NCBI GenBank assembly: GCA_019084245.1
Contig: JAHRFE010000028.1
Coordinates: 372,001 to 436,000, forward strand
Direction of reading: 5' to 3'
DNA: 64,000 nt
Origin: Hoeflea sp.
GTDB taxonomy: Bacteria > Pseudomonadota > Alphaproteobacteria > Rhizobiales > Rhizobiaceae
Each line of letters begins with the position of its first letter. The first letter of the stretch is position 1. The notes beneath the pieces are model-generated. The model was given only the letters and a program-made list of their open reading frames with translations. It was not told the DNA's origin and ran no database searches. Positions 7,037-16,266 of the stretch are shown here, piece after piece. A program made the translations under genes and the position numbers.

Positions 7037-7933
7037 TTGCCCGAATTGCCCGAAGTCGAAACCGTTCGCCGCGGCCTTGAGCCGGTGATGGAAGGCGCGC
7101 AGTTTACCCGCGTCGAGCAGCGCCGCGCCGACCTCCGCTTTGCCTTTCCGGAAGGCTTCGCCGCCCGGCTCGAAGGCCGGCGGGTGATCTCGCTCGGGCG
7201 ACGGGCCAAGTATCTGCTGGCTGATCTCGACGACGGCATGGTGCTGGTCTGCCATCTCGGCATGTCGGGGTCTTTCAGGATCGAGGCCGAGGGAGAGGGA
7301 TCACTCAAGCCCGGCGCCTTTCACCATGCCCGCTCGAAAGATGACCGGCACGACCATGTGGTGTTTCATTTGGAAGGACCGGCAGGCCTCGCCCGGGTGA
7401 TCTACAATGACCCGCGGCGGTTCGGCTACATGGACCTGATCGCGCGGACCCAGCTTGGCGAGCATGCCTGGTTCAGGGGCCTTGGCGTGGAGCCCACCGG
7501 CAACAGCCTGGACGCCGGCGATCTGGAGCGGCGGCTCACAGGAAAGACGGCGCCGCTGAAGGCGGCTCTGCTCGACCAGCGCATCATCGCGGGTCTTGGA
7601 AACATCTATGTCTGCGAGGCGATGTGGCGGGCCGGGCTGTCGCCGCTCAAGCCGGCGGGTCGGCTGGTGGGCACGACCGGCAAGCCGAAGGCGGCGCTCG
7701 AGCAATTGACGCAGGCGATCCGCGCCGTGATCGGCGAGGCGATCGCCGCGGGCGGCTCGTCGCTCAGGGACCATATCCGCACCGACGGGACGCTGGGCTA
7801 TTTCCAGCACGGATTTTCGGTCTATGACCGCGAGGGAAAGGCTTGCCCCCGCCCCGGCTGTGGCGATACGGTCCGCCGCATCGTGCAGAGCGGGCGCTCG
7901 ACCTTTTACTGTCCGCGCTGCCAGAAAAACTGA
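7037..7933 (+). CDS. mutM: MutM, formamidopyrimidine-DNA glycosylase
   Basis: 298-residue bifunctional glycosylase/AP lyase that removes 8-oxoguanine and other oxidised purines. The mature enzyme needs an N-terminal proline as nucleophile: here [13 protein letters not shown] follows directly after a TTG codon at 7037, which has AGGAG six bases upstream (7026-7030). TTG is therefore the start, although an ATG lies further upstream at 6980. Other marks are the [12 protein letters not shown] helix-two-turn-helix motif and a C-terminal zinc finger (CPRPGCG...YCPRCQKN) with four cysteines. It is divergent from ubiE, and an enoyl-CoA hydratase gene follows 62 bases later. Confidence 0.97.
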   Translation: MPELPEVETVRRGLEPVMEGAQFTRVEQRRADLRFAFPEGFAARLEGRRVISLGRRAKYLLADLDDGMVLVCHLGMSGSFRIEAEGEGSLKPGAFHHARSKDDRHDHVVFHLEGPAGLARVIYNDPRRFGYMDLIARTQLGEHAWFRGLGVEPTGNSLDAGDLERRLTGKTAPLKAALLDQRIIAGLGNIYVCEAMWRAGLSPLKPAGRLVGTTGKPKAALEQLTQAIRAVIGEAIAAGGSSLRDHIRTDGTLGYFQHGFSVYDREGKACPRPGCGDTVRRIVQSGRSTFYCPRCQKN

Positions 7934-7944
7934 TCCGGTCAGGG

Positions 7945-7967
7945 AACCCATCCGTGAGAGATGGGTT
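7945..7967 (+). other. Hairpin between mutM and the enoyl-CoA hydratase gene
   Basis: AACCCATC and GATGGGTT pair perfectly (eight base pairs, seven-base loop) just after the mutM stop codon. There is no T-run, so it is not a standard intrinsic terminator; it may protect the mutM mRNA end. Confidence 0.4.
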
Positions 7968-7995
7968 GCCCCAGATCCCATGAAGGAGAGAGGCG

Positions 7996-8769
7996 ATGGC
8001 GCTCAAGACGCTGAAAACCGAGACACGCGGCCGGGTGGCCATCATCACATTGAACCGGCCCGATGCGCTCAATGCGCTGAATTCGGAGTTGTTGAGCGAA
8101 TTGCGCGAGACGCTGGCGCGCTATGGCGGCGACGACAAGATCGGCGCGATCGTGCTGACCGGGTCTGAAAAGGCCTTCGCCGCCGGCGCCGATATCAAGG
8201 AAATGCAGTCCAAGGACTATGTCAGCGCCTATATGGAAGACTTCTTCGAAGGCTGGAGCGCCGTGGCCGGGACGCGCAAGCCGGTGATCGCCGCTGTGGC
8301 AGGCTATGCGCTGGGCGGCGGCTGCGAGCTTGCCATGATGTGCGACTTCATCATCGCCGCCGACACGGCGAAATTCGGCCAGCCGGAAATCACGCTTGGC
8401 GTCATCCCCGGCATGGGCGGCACCCAGCGGCTGACCCGCGCCGTCGGCAAGGCCAAGGCGATGGATCTGTGCCTGACCGGCAGGATGATGGACGCCGAGG
8501 AGGCCGAGCGCTCGGGCCTCGTCGCCCGCGTGGTGCCAGCGGCGGACCTGCTGGCGACGGCCACGAAGGCGGCCGAAAAGATCGCCGGCTTCTCGCTGCC
8601 GGTGTCCATGATGGTCAAGGAATCAGTCAACCGCGCCGACGAGATGACGCTTGGCGAAGGATTGCGCTTCGAGCGGCGGCTGTTTCACTCGCTGTTTGCG
8701 ACGGAAGACCAGAAGGAAGGCATGGGCGCCTTCGTGGAAAAGCGCAAGGCGCAGTTCAAGCACCGATGA
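7996..8769 (+). CDS. Enoyl-CoA hydratase/isomerase family protein
   Basis: 257-residue cytosolic crotonase-fold enzyme; the usual reaction is hydration of trans-2-enoyl-CoA in fatty acid beta-oxidation. Visible motifs are [11 protein letters not shown] (oxyanion hole), [19 protein letters not shown] and [20 protein letters not shown], the last two holding the catalytic glutamates (E in GGGCE and in QPEIT). ATG 7996 follows AAGGAGAGAGGCG, a strong ribosome-binding site. In rhizobia this gene commonly sits between mutM and rpsT-dnaA, as here. The exact chain-length preference cannot be read from the sequence. Confidence 0.93.
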   Translation: MALKTLKTETRGRVAIITLNRPDALNALNSELLSELRETLARYGGDDKIGAIVLTGSEKAFAAGADIKEMQSKDYVSAYMEDFFEGWSAVAGTRKPVIAAVAGYALGGGCELAMMCDFIIAADTAKFGQPEITLGVIPGMGGTQRLTRAVGKAKAMDLCLTGRMMDAEEAERSGLVARVVPAADLLATATKAAEKIAGFSLPVSMMVKESVNRADEMTLGEGLRFERRLFHSLFATEDQKEGMGAFVEKRKAQFKHR

Positions 8770-8810
8770 CGAAACCCATCGGCGGGAGAGCGCCAAAGCC
8801 GATTTTGGCG

Positions 8811-8839
8811 TTGACGCACGCCGAGATACCCGGTATAGG
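8811..8839 (+). promoter_or_regulatory. Predicted sigma70 promoter of rpsT
   Basis: TTGACG (8811-8816) and TATAGG (8834-8839) are separated by 17 bases. The pair lies 125 bases upstream of the rpsT start in the gap after the enoyl-CoA hydratase gene and is among the best promoter-like sequences in the window. Confidence 0.6.
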
Positions 8840-8963
8840 CCCGCCATCGAATGGCAGCTTTCGGGCTCGCCGTGGTTTTCTCGCATTCCGTCTGTCGAAG
8901 CGACACACCTTGCAAGAGGCGCTTTCCGGCCGGAACAGAGCATGTGACACTTGAGAGGCATTC

Positions 8964-9230
8964 ATGGCCAATACAACTTCGGCGAAAAAAGCGACCCGCA
9001 AGATTGCTCGCCGCACTGACGTCAACAAGGCACGCCGGTCGCGTGTCCGCAGTTTCCTTCGCCTGGTCGAAGAAGCCATCAGCTCCGGCGACCAGACCGC
9101 CGCAGCCGCTGCATTGAGGGCTGCGCAGCCCGAACTGATGCGCGCCGCCGGCAAGGGCGTGGTGCACGCCAACACGGCCTCGCGGAAGATTTCCCGGCTA
9201 TCCAACCGGGTCAAGGCGCTGAGCGCCTGA
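8964..9230 (+). CDS. rpsT: Ribosomal protein S20
   Basis: 88-residue basic protein of the small ribosomal subunit that binds 16S rRNA. The N terminus [21 protein letters not shown], the helical middle ([15 protein letters not shown]) and the C-terminal [22 protein letters not shown] are typical of S20. AGAGGCATTC precedes ATG 8964. It has its own predicted promoter and a clear terminator 30 bases after its stop. Position directly before dnaA is conserved in rhizobia. Confidence 0.97.
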   Translation: MANTTSAKKATRKIARRTDVNKARRSRVRSFLRLVEEAISSGDQTAAAAALRAAQPELMRAAGKGVVHANTASRKISRLSNRVKALSA

Positions 9231-9259
9231 ACACCTGAAAATTTCGTTTGACGGCTAAT

Positions 9260-9283
9260 GGCCCGGCTTGTCCGGGCCTTTTT
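9260..9283 (+). terminator. Intrinsic terminator after rpsT
   Basis: GGCCCGG (9260-9266) pairs with CCGGGCC (9272-9278) around a five-base loop, followed by TTTTT. Confidence 0.85.
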
Positions 9284-10106
9284 CGTTTTGTCCCAATGGT
9301 TTGCGCCAAGCGTGGCGGAAGCCGCGCGCCGGTTTGTCACGGTTCCGTCACAGTCGCAGATTTTTTTATTTTATTTCAATGCCTTGCGAGAGGTCCCTGA
9401 TTCTCTCTCGCTCAAGCTGACCGGATTTCCGGGACAAGCTGTCAATGCCCTAAATTTAATATCCAAGACTTCCTCAAGGGTCCAAAAAAGCCCGAAGCCG
9501 CGAAAAGGCAATGAATCCAATCGACTGTTGAAAGCACCCTGAGGAGGCTTTTTTCAACCTGTGCGAGTCAAGCCCTTAATCGTTACTTTTTCGTAAATAA
9601 GCTGCTTGATCTGACCGTCCCATCCTGCCTAAATAACCCTCGACAAGGGGCACGGAGCCAGGCGGTTCCAGGGACGTTTTCTGCGAGTGTAGCAAGTGTA
9701 TTCCCATCCGCAACTTGGTGCGTGACATTTCCGTCAGGCAAACTCTGAAATAAACCTTCGGTTGCAAGGGTGCCCTGCCACCCTGCTGTGGGGCATTGGC
9801 CGCATGAACTCCTGTTCTGGCGGATCGGGGAAGATGTGGTCTCATCGACGATACGAGGTCGTCGCTGGGATCTGAATGGAGGAACAAGGTGGCGGGACGG
9901 CCACACGGGACTGAAACGAGAAATGCGGAGACAATCCGCACCAAAGGCGGCCATCATGATGATGGCCTGAAATGCGGCAACAGGGGCGACCAGCGGCGAT
10001 GCAAACACAGATGATGACGGCGCGTAAAGCGGCACAATGGGGCGTAGAAGACACCGCCCAACCGCTCAGAGGCGATGTTTGCCCGGCCACTGACAAAGGG
10101 GCGGAC
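9284..10106. other. Long non-coding region before dnaA
   Basis: About 820 bases without a convincing gene. The first part (about 9355-9600) is distinctly AT-richer than the flanks. I searched it for DnaA boxes (TTATCCACA and one-mismatch forms) and saw none, so it does not look like oriC; in many alphaproteobacteria oriC lies elsewhere, near hemE. The 3' part carries two tandem dyads close to the dnaA start. Short open frames here have no ribosome-binding sites or family resemblance. Confidence 0.6.
9924..9967. promoter_or_regulatory. Two tandem dyads in the dnaA leader
   Basis: TGCGGA (9924-9929) and TCCGCA (9935-9940) form a six-base-pair hairpin with a five-base loop. Nine bases later GGCCATCAT-G-ATGATGGCC (9949-9967) is a perfect palindrome with nine-base arms. 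They lie 140-180 bases upstream of the preferred dnaA start. Their role (operator or mRNA structure) is unknown. Confidence 0.5.
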
Positions 10107-11555
10107 ATGTACAAGAACAATCAGGTTTTCGATCGGGTGACGGCGCGCCTGAAAGCCCAGGTCGGGCCGGAGGTCTTCACGAGCTGGTTCGGGCGGCTCA
10201 AGCTGCAGTCAGCGTCAAAAAGCGTCGTGCGCCTGTCGGTGCCGACAGCATTTCTCAAATCCTGGATCAACAACAAATATCTCGAGCAGATCAGCGCGCT
10301 GTTTGCCGAAGAGGATCCGGATATCCTCAAGGTGGAAATTGTCGTGCGGTCCGCGAGCCGGGCCAATCCCAACATCGCCCCGCCGGAGACCGACGTCCCG
10401 TTGCAGGTCAACCAGGCCCCGGCTGTGACGCGCAAGGATCAGACTCTTTCGGTCAAGGGTGTCGGTGCCCATCTGTCAGCCTTCGGCAAGGGGCACCAGC
10501 CCGCCAATGCGGTGATCGGCTCGCCGCTCGATCCGCGCTACACGTTCGAAAGCTACGTCGAGGGGTCATCCAACCGGGTGGCGCTGGCCGCAGCCAAGAC
10601 CATTGCCGAAGCCGGAACCGGCTCGGTCCGCTTCAACCCGCTGTTCATCCACTCCAATGTGGGCCTGGGCAAGACCCATCTGCTGCAGGCGATTGCTGCA
10701 GCCGCGAGCCGGCACGCCCGCAATCCGCGCGTGGTCTATCTGACGGCGGAATATTTCATGTGGCGCTTCGCCACGGCGATCCGCGACAATGACGCGCTGT
10801 CCTTCAAGGAATCGCTGCGCAACATCGACCTGCTGGTCATCGACGACATGCAGTTCCTGCAGGGCAAGTCGATCCAGCATGAATTCTGCCATCTGCTCAA
10901 CATGCTGCTCGATTCGGCCCGCCAGGTGGTTGTCGCCGCCGATCGCGCGCCGTGGGAACTTGAATCGCTCGACCCTAGGGTCCGCTCGCGGCTGCAGGGC
11001 GGCGTCGCCATCGAGATCGAGGCTCCGGACTACGAGATGCGGCTGGAGATGCTCAAGCAACGCATGGCCATCGCCCAGATCGAGGACGCCACGCTCGATA
11101 TCAGCCAGGACATTCTCGCCCATGTGGCGCAGAACATCACCGCCAGCGGGCGAGAGCTCGAAGGCGCCTTCAACCAGCTTCTGTTCCGGCGCAGCTTCGA
11201 GCCCAACCTGACGCTTGAGCGGGTCGACCAGTTGCTGGGCCACCTGGTCAATGCAGGCGAGCCCAAAAGGGTGAGGATCGAGGACATCCAGCGGGTGGTC
11301 TCACGGCACTACAATGTCTCGCGCCAGGAACTGGTGTCTGACCGGCGCACCCGCGTCATCGTCAAGCCGCGGCAGATCGCCATGTATCTGGCCAAGACCA
11401 TGACGCCGCGCTCGTTTCCCGAGATCGGCCGCAGGTTCGGCGGACGCGACCACACCACCGTGCTGCATGCGGTGCGCAAGATTGAAGGCCTGATCGGATC
11501 GGACACCAAACTCGGCCACGAGATCGAGCTGTTGAAGCGGCTGATCATCGAGTAA
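10107..11555 (+). CDS. dnaA: DnaA, chromosomal replication initiator
   Basis: 482 residues. DnaA-ATP binds DnaA boxes at oriC and opens the duplex. Domain I is [21 protein letters not shown]; after a variable linker, AAA+ domain III begins at [14 protein letters not shown] with Walker A GLGKTHLL and Walker [13 protein letters not shown]; domain IV ends in [19 protein letters not shown], the DNA-binding signature. I prefer ATG 10107 ([11 protein letters not shown]) because AAAGGGG lies just upstream; in-frame ATGs at 9972 and 9999 would add up to 45 residues without good ribosome-binding sites. A single DnaA-box-like sequence and a terminator follow the gene. Confidence 0.95.
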   Translation: MYKNNQVFDRVTARLKAQVGPEVFTSWFGRLKLQSASKSVVRLSVPTAFLKSWINNKYLEQISALFAEEDPDILKVEIVVRSASRANPNIAPPETDVPLQVNQAPAVTRKDQTLSVKGVGAHLSAFGKGHQPANAVIGSPLDPRYTFESYVEGSSNRVALAAAKTIAEAGTGSVRFNPLFIHSNVGLGKTHLLQAIAAAASRHARNPRVVYLTAEYFMWRFATAIRDNDALSFKESLRNIDLLVIDDMQFLQGKSIQHEFCHLLNMLLDSARQVVVAADRAPWELESLDPRVRSRLQGGVAIEIEAPDYEMRLEMLKQRMAIAQIEDATLDISQDILAHVAQNITASGRELEGAFNQLLFRRSFEPNLTLERVDQLLGHLVNAGEPKRVRIEDIQRVVSRHYNVSRQELVSDRRTRVIVKPRQIAMYLAKTMTPRSFPEIGRRFGGRDHTTVLHAVRKIEGLIGSDTKLGHEIELLKRLIIE

Positions 11556-11572
11556 AGCCCGCTCCCATCCGA

Positions 11573-11581
11573 TTATCCCCA
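11573..11581 (+). promoter_or_regulatory. DnaA-box-like nonamer after dnaA
   Basis: TTATCCCCA lies 18 bases beyond the dnaA stop, one mismatch from the E. coli consensus TTATCCACA. It is a single copy, immediately before the terminator, so it is not evidence for an origin. Confidence 0.35.
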
Positions 11582-11586
11582 GAATC

Positions 11587-11619
11587 CCGGTCCGGGCCGA
11601 AAGGTCCGGGCCGGTTTTT
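11587..11619 (+). terminator. Intrinsic terminator after dnaA
   Basis: A 12-base-pair stem (CCGGTCCGGGCC with GGTCCGGGCCGG, two G-U pairs) closed by a GAAA tetraloop and followed by TTTTT. Confidence 0.85.
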
Positions 11620-11773
11620 GTTGCATATCAGGGGCATAATCTGCCATTTTGCACGCCCGGGCGCACCGCACAGTGCGGCACAACAGCGCCCAGGCAGGGC
11701 ATAAGCCTGACAAGACGGAATTTGAAAGGCCCTCGCGTTCCCGTGCGGGCCCCAGCCAAGCGGTAATCAGATC

Positions 11774-12892
11774 ATGCGTGTCACCCTCGAGCGTTCCAAT
11801 CTCCTCAAGTCGCTGAACCATGTGCATCGCGTGGTCGAGCGCCGCAACACGATCCCGATCCTGTCGAACGTGCTGCTCAAGGCCGAGGGCGCGACGCTCG
11901 ACATGAAGGCGACCGACCTTGATCTCGAAATCACCGAGGCGACGCCGGCGATGATCGAGCAGGCGGGCGCCACCACGGTGCCGGCGCATCTGCTCTACGA
12001 CATCGTGCGCAAGCTCGGCGACGGCTCGGAAGTGTTGCTGGCGACCAACCCCGATGGCGGCTCGATGACGGTCGCCTCGGGACGGTCGAAATTCTCGCTG
12101 CAATGCCTGCCGGAATCAGATTTTCCGGACCTGACCGCCGGGGCCTTCACCCATACGTTCCGCCTGCCCGCGACGCAGCTCAAGATGCTGATCGACAGGA
12201 CCCAGTTCGCGATCTCGACGGAGGAGACGCGCTACTATCTCAACGGCATCTTCATGCATTCGATCGAGAGCGAGGGCGCCTTGAAGCTGCGCGCGGTCGC
12301 CACCGACGGCCACCGCCTGGCGCGCGCCGATGTCGACGCCCCGGCCGGCTCCGAGGGCATGCCGGGCATCATCATTCCGCGCAAGACCGTGGGCGAATTG
12401 CAGAAGCTGGTCGACAATCCCGATGTCACCGTGACGGTGGAAGTGTCGGACGCCAAGATCCGCTTTACCATCGGTTCGGTGGTGCTGACCTCCAAGCTGA
12501 TCGACGGCACCTTCCCCGATTACCAGCGGGTGATCCCGACGGGCAATGACAAGGAACTGACCGTCGACTGCCAGACATTCGCGCAGGCCGTCGACCGGGT
12601 GTCGACGATCTCGTCGGAACGCGGCCGGGCGGTGAAGCTGGCAATCGCCGACGGGCAATTGACGCTGACCGTCAACAACCCCGATTCGGGCAGCGCCACC
12701 GAGGAGCTGGCCGTGGGTTATGACCGCGATCCGCTGGAGATCGGCTTCAACGCCAAGTATCTGCTCGATATCACCAACCAGCTCTCGGGCACGGACGCGG
12801 TGTTCATGCTGGCCGATCCCGGCTCGCCGACGCTGGTGCGCGACACCGCCGGCGACGACGCGCTCTATGTGCTGATGCCGATGCGGGTGTAA
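11774..12892 (+). CDS. dnaN: DnaN, DNA polymerase III beta sliding clamp
   Basis: 372 residues, the standard length of the ring-shaped processivity clamp of the replicative polymerase. The start MRVTLERSNLLKSLNHVHRV, the segment RNTIPILSNVLL and the C-terminal PDSPTLV-like region (ADPGSPTLVRDTAGDDALYVLMPMRV) are characteristic of the three-domain clamp. ATG 11774 is the only start that fits the family. It lies 218 bases after dnaA, separated by that gene's terminator, and precedes recF, an order shared with many rhizobia and Brucella. Confidence 0.97.
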   Translation: MRVTLERSNLLKSLNHVHRVVERRNTIPILSNVLLKAEGATLDMKATDLDLEITEATPAMIEQAGATTVPAHLLYDIVRKLGDGSEVLLATNPDGGSMTVASGRSKFSLQCLPESDFPDLTAGAFTHTFRLPATQLKMLIDRTQFAISTEETRYYLNGIFMHSIESEGALKLRAVATDGHRLARADVDAPAGSEGMPGIIIPRKTVGELQKLVDNPDVTVTVEVSDAKIRFTIGSVVLTSKLIDGTFPDYQRVIPTGNDKELTVDCQTFAQAVDRVSTISSERGRAVKLAIADGQLTLTVNNPDSGSATEELAVGYDRDPLEIGFNAKYLLDITNQLSGTDAVFMLADPGSPTLVRDTAGDDALYVLMPMRV

Positions 12893-13049
12893 GGGCTCTC
12901 TCTTCACCGCAAAGGACTGCCAGCCGCGGCGCGGTTGAGCGGAGACAAGGGCATTTCCAATCAGAGCGGAGGCTTGGCAATGCCCTTGTGTGCTTATACG
13001 CAATTCCGGACGCAAAACCGCTCCGCACTTTTGCTGGAATTGCTCTGAC

Positions 13050-14201
13050 ATGGCCCCCAGGGTGCACATTGAAAAACTGAAGCTTGCCGGATTCCGCAAC
13101 TATGCGAGCCTGTCGCTGGAGCTTGACCAGCGCCACGTGGTGCTCGTGGGCGACAATGGCGCGGGAAAGACAAACCTGATGGAAGCACTGTCGCTCTTGA
13201 CGCCCGGAAGGGGGTTTCGCCGCGCCGCCTTCGGGGATCTGATCAAGGCCGGATCGGCGCCTGATACCGGGTTCAGCGTTTTCGCGAGCCTCGAGGGCAT
13301 GGCCGGGCCGGTCGATATCGGCACCGGCGTCGACGGCGGCGAGGAGGCCGGCGCCCGCCGGGTGCGGATCAATGGCGCGCCTGCAAAGTCCACCGATGCG
13401 CTGCTTGAGCATTTGCGGCTGTTGTGGCTGACGCCGGCCATGGACGGGCTGTTTACCGGGCCTGCCGGCGACCGGCGTCGGTTCCTGGACCGGCTGGTGC
13501 TGTCGGTCGATCCGGCCCATGGCGGACGGGCGCTGAATTACGAACGCGCCATGCGCAGCCGCAACCGGCTGTTGTCGGAAGGCCGGGCGGATCCCACCTG
13601 GCTCGACGGGCTGGAGGCGCAGATGGTGGAGCTCGGCGTGGCCATGGCGATGGCGCGCGACGAGGTGGTGACCCTGCTGTCCGGCCTGATCGACGACAGC
13701 CAGGCGCTCAGCGTGTTCCCGGCGGCAACCGTGCGGCTCGAAGGCTTTCTCGAAGACCAGGCGCTGCCCTCGGCCAGCGACAGGGAAACCGCCTTCGCCG
13801 AGATGCTGAGATCCGGGCGCGGGCGCGATGCGGCGGCCGGGCGGACGCTCACCGGCCCGCACCGCTCGGACCTGATCGTGCATCACCGCGAGAAGGGAAT
13901 GCCTGCGGCCCTGTCCTCGACCGGCGAGCAGAAGGCACTGCTGATCGGCATTGTGCTCGGACACGCCCAGCTGGTGCGCGGCATGACCGGCCATGCACCG
14001 GTGCTGCTACTGGACGAGATCGCCGCCCATCTTGACGAAGGCCGGCGTGCGGCGCTGTTTGACCTGATCGAGGCGCTCGACTGCCAGGCCTTCATGACCG
14101 GCACGGATGCTGAGATGTTTGTGAGCCTGGGATCGCGCGGCCGGATCTTCATCGTGGCCGATGGCCAGGTGACGCCATACCAGGAGAGTGACCATGGATG
14201 A
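13050..14201 (+). CDS. recF: RecF, recombinational repair ATPase
   Basis: 383 residues. RecF is an SMC-like ATPase that helps load RecA at gaps. The N terminus HIEKLKLAGFRNYASLSLEL leads into Walker A GDNGAGKTNLMEAL; the ABC signature region is near TLTGPHRSDL and STGEQKALLIG, and Walker B is PVLLLDEIAAHLD. I chose ATG 13050 (MAPRVHIEK), which matches the family; the frame stays open 60 bases upstream without resemblance. Its stop overlaps the moeB start by eight bases (ATGGATGA), so the two are probably translationally coupled. Confidence 0.95.
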   Translation: MAPRVHIEKLKLAGFRNYASLSLELDQRHVVLVGDNGAGKTNLMEALSLLTPGRGFRRAAFGDLIKAGSAPDTGFSVFASLEGMAGPVDIGTGVDGGEEAGARRVRINGAPAKSTDALLEHLRLLWLTPAMDGLFTGPAGDRRRFLDRLVLSVDPAHGGRALNYERAMRSRNRLLSEGRADPTWLDGLEAQMVELGVAMAMARDEVVTLLSGLIDDSQALSVFPAATVRLEGFLEDQALPSASDRETAFAEMLRSGRGRDAAAGRTLTGPHRSDLIVHHREKGMPAALSSTGEQKALLIGIVLGHAQLVRGMTGHAPVLLLDEIAAHLDEGRRAALFDLIEALDCQAFMTGTDAEMFVSLGSRGRIFIVADGQVTPYQESDHG

Positions 14202-14952
14202 AGCCCCCCTGAACCCCGATGAGGTGGCGCGCTATGCCCGCCATATCGTGCTTGCCGAGATCGGCGGCAGCGGCCAGCAGAAGCTGAAGGCAGCACGCGT
14301 GCTGGTGCTGGGCGCGGGCGGGCTCGGCTCGCCGGTGCTGAGCTATCTCGCGGCGGCTGGTGTCGGTCTCATCGGCATTGTCGACGACGATCACGTCTCG
14401 CTGTCCAATCTGCAGCGCCAGATCCTGCATGACACCGCCCATATCGGGCTCGCCAAGACCGAGAGCGCGGCGCGCGCGCTGAAGCGGCTCAACCCGCACA
14501 GCCGCGTGGTGACCCACGAGGCGCGACTGACGGGCGAGAACGCCGTCGATATTCTCACCGCCTATGACATGGTGGTGGACGGGTCGGACAATTTCGACAC
14601 CCGCTATCTGCTGGCCGACACCTGCGAACGGCTCGAGATCCCGCTGGTCACCGCCGCCGTCGGGCGGTTCGACGGATCGGTCACGGTGCTGACGCCCTAC
14701 GCGACCAACGCTGACGGACAGCCCTGCCCGCGTTTCCGCGATCTGTTTCCAGAAGCACCGCCGCCGGGACTGGTGCCCTCCTGCGCCGAAGCCGGCGTCG
14801 TCGGCGCGCTGACCGGCGTGATCGGCACTCTGGAGGCGATGGAAGTGATCAAGCTGATCACCGGCGCGGGCGAGCCGCTGATCGGGCGGCTGCTGCTCTA
14901 TGACGGGCTGGCGGCGAGTTTCCAGACGGTGCGGTACAAGCGGAAGGGATAG
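14194..14952 (+). CDS. moeB: MoeB/ThiF/HesA-family sulfur-carrier adenylyltransferase
   Basis: 252 residues. E1-like enzymes adenylate the C-terminal glycine of small sulfur carriers (MoaD or ThiS) in molybdopterin or thiamine synthesis. The ATP site is VLVLGAGGLGSPVLSYLAAAG; SLSNLQRQILH and DGSDNFDTRYLL are family motifs, and SCAEAGVVGAL carries the conserved cysteine. The paired CxxC zinc motifs of E. coli MoeB are missing: the first region reads PCPRFRDLFPEAPP and the protein stops at YKRKG. ATG 14194 has AGGAG seven bases upstream. Whether it serves MoaD, ThiS or both cannot be told from sequence. Confidence 0.88.
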   Translation: MDEAPLNPDEVARYARHIVLAEIGGSGQQKLKAARVLVLGAGGLGSPVLSYLAAAGVGLIGIVDDDHVSLSNLQRQILHDTAHIGLAKTESAARALKRLNPHSRVVTHEARLTGENAVDILTAYDMVVDGSDNFDTRYLLADTCERLEIPLVTAAVGRFDGSVTVLTPYATNADGQPCPRFRDLFPEAPPPGLVPSCAEAGVVGALTGVIGTLEAMEVIKLITGAGEPLIGRLLLYDGLAASFQTVRYKRKG

Positions 14953-14987
14953 CTCGGCATCTGCGAGGCTTGCCTGTGCGTCGGTTT

Positions 14988-15208
14988 CCGCACCCCCACC
15001 GGCTCTGCCCGCCTTGCAGGCGGTCAATCGCCCGCCTCCCCTCAAGGGGGAGGCAAGCACTTCACGCTTTCTCGCCAGGCCCGGGAAAAGATCAAAGCAC
15101 CTCCGCAGCTCCACCTCCCCCTTGAGGGGGTCCGAAGGACGGGACGAGACCAGTGGCTCGTCCCCGGGGAGAAGCAAGCGCAGCGCAGCTGATCCGGGTG
15201 GGGGTCGG
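14988..15208. repeat. Palindrome-rich intergenic repeat (REP/MITE-like)
   Basis: The roughly 310-base gap between moeB and the dehydrogenase gene is filled by a complex repeat. Its ends are imperfect inverted repeats (CCGCACCCCCACCGG at 14988-15002 and CCGGGTGGGGGTCGG at 15194-15208). Inside are several hairpins: GCCTCCCC/GGGGAGGC (15034-15054), a CTCCCCCTTGAGGGGG palindrome near 15114-15130, and GACGAG/CTCGTC near 15140-15160. Sequences built on CCTCCCCCTTGAGGGGGAGG are, to my knowledge, common between genes in rhizobial genomes. No open frame of interest lies in it; a second copy is not present in this window. Confidence 0.65.
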
Positions 15209-15261
15209 AAGCCGCTGGCCACGGGCCCCGCGGGGAAACGCGAACTGTCCCCGAACTGCCC

Positions 15262-16266
15262 TCAGTTCCTCAGCGGCAGCACGCGGTCGGGCGGGCGGTG
15301 GCCGTCGAAGAAGGTGCGGATGTTGATGATGACCTTGTCGCCCATGTCGATGCGGCCCTCGATGGTGGCAGAGCCCATGTGCGGCAGCAGCACCACCTTG
15401 CCTTCGGTGGCGAGCTTGACCAGGCGCTTGTCCACGGCCGGTTCGTGCTCGAACACGTCAAGCCCTGCGCCGGACAGCCGGCCCTCCTTGAGCGCCTTGA
15501 TCAGCGCATCCTCGTCGATGATGCCGCCGCGCGCCGAATTGACGATATAGGCGCCGGGCTTCATCAGCTCGAGCCGGCGGGCGGAGAGAAGGTGAAAGGT
15601 CGCGGGCGTCGAGGGGCAATGCACCGTGACGATGTCGACGCGCGCCAGCATCTGGTCGAGGCTGTCCCAGTAGGTCGCCTCCAGCCGGTCTTCGGTGGCG
15701 GGATCGACGCGGCGGCGATTGTGGTAATGGATCGACAGGCCGAAGGCCTTGGCGCGGCGGGCGACAGCGGTGCCGATGCGGCCCATGCCGATGATGCCGA
15801 GCCGCTTGCCGCCGATCCGGTGACCGAGCATCCAGGTGGGCGACCAGCCTTTCCAGACGCCGCCCGAGCCGACGATGACATTGGCCCCCTCGGTCAGCCG
15901 CCGCGGCACGGCGAGCATCAGCGCCATGGTCATGTCGGCGGTGTCGTCGGAGAGGACATTGGGCGTGTTGGTGACGGTGATGCCCTTTTTCTGCGCCGCG
16001 TCGATATCGATATTGTCGACGCCATTGCCGAAATTGGCGATCAGCTTCATCTGCGGGCCGGCCTGCTCGATCAGCGCGGCGTTGATCTTGTCGGTCACCG
16101 TCGGCACCAGGACATCGGCTGCGCGCATGGCGGCGACCAGCTCGGGCTGGGTGCGCGGTTCATCGGTGATATTGAGCTCGGCGTCAAAAAGCTCGCGCAT
16201 GCGGGTCTCGACGGCATCCGGCAGGCGGCGGGTAATGTAGACCTTGGGTTTTTTTCTGTTTTGCAT
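15262..16266 (-). CDS. D-2-hydroxyacid dehydrogenase (glyoxylate/hydroxypyruvate reductase type)
   Basis: 334 residues, cytosolic. The family reduces 2-keto acids such as glyoxylate or hydroxypyruvate with NAD(P)H. The NAD-binding motif is LGIIGMGRIGTAVARRA; the catalytic Arg is in NSARGGIIDEDAL, the Glu in GLDVFEHEP and the His in LLPHMGSATIEGR. HNRRRVDP after the second strand of the Rossmann fold is Arg-rich, which often goes with NADPH preference. I chose ATG 16266 (MQNRKKPKVYITRRLPD), where homology starts; a TTG at 16302 would add 12 residues. It stands alone beside the intergenic repeat. Confidence 0.92.
   Translation of the reverse strand: MQNRKKPKVYITRRLPDAVETRMRELFDAELNITDEPRTQPELVAAMRAADVLVPTVTDKINAALIEQAGPQMKLIANFGNGVDNIDIDAAQKKGITVTNTPNVLSDDTADMTMALMLAVPRRLTEGANVIVGSGGVWKGWSPTWMLGHRIGGKRLGIIGMGRIGTAVARRAKAFGLSIHYHNRRRVDPATEDRLEATYWDSLDQMLARVDIVTVHCPSTPATFHLLSARRLELMKPGAYIVNSARGGIIDEDALIKALKEGRLSGAGLDVFEHEPAVDKRLVKLATEGKVVLLPHMGSATIEGRIDMGDKVIINIRTFFDGHRPPDRVLPLRN

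Noticed and set aside
9284..10106. oriC next to dnaA
   Set aside because: No cluster of DnaA boxes is visible here; the only near-consensus box is a single TTATCCCCA after dnaA. Alphaproteobacterial origins often lie elsewhere.
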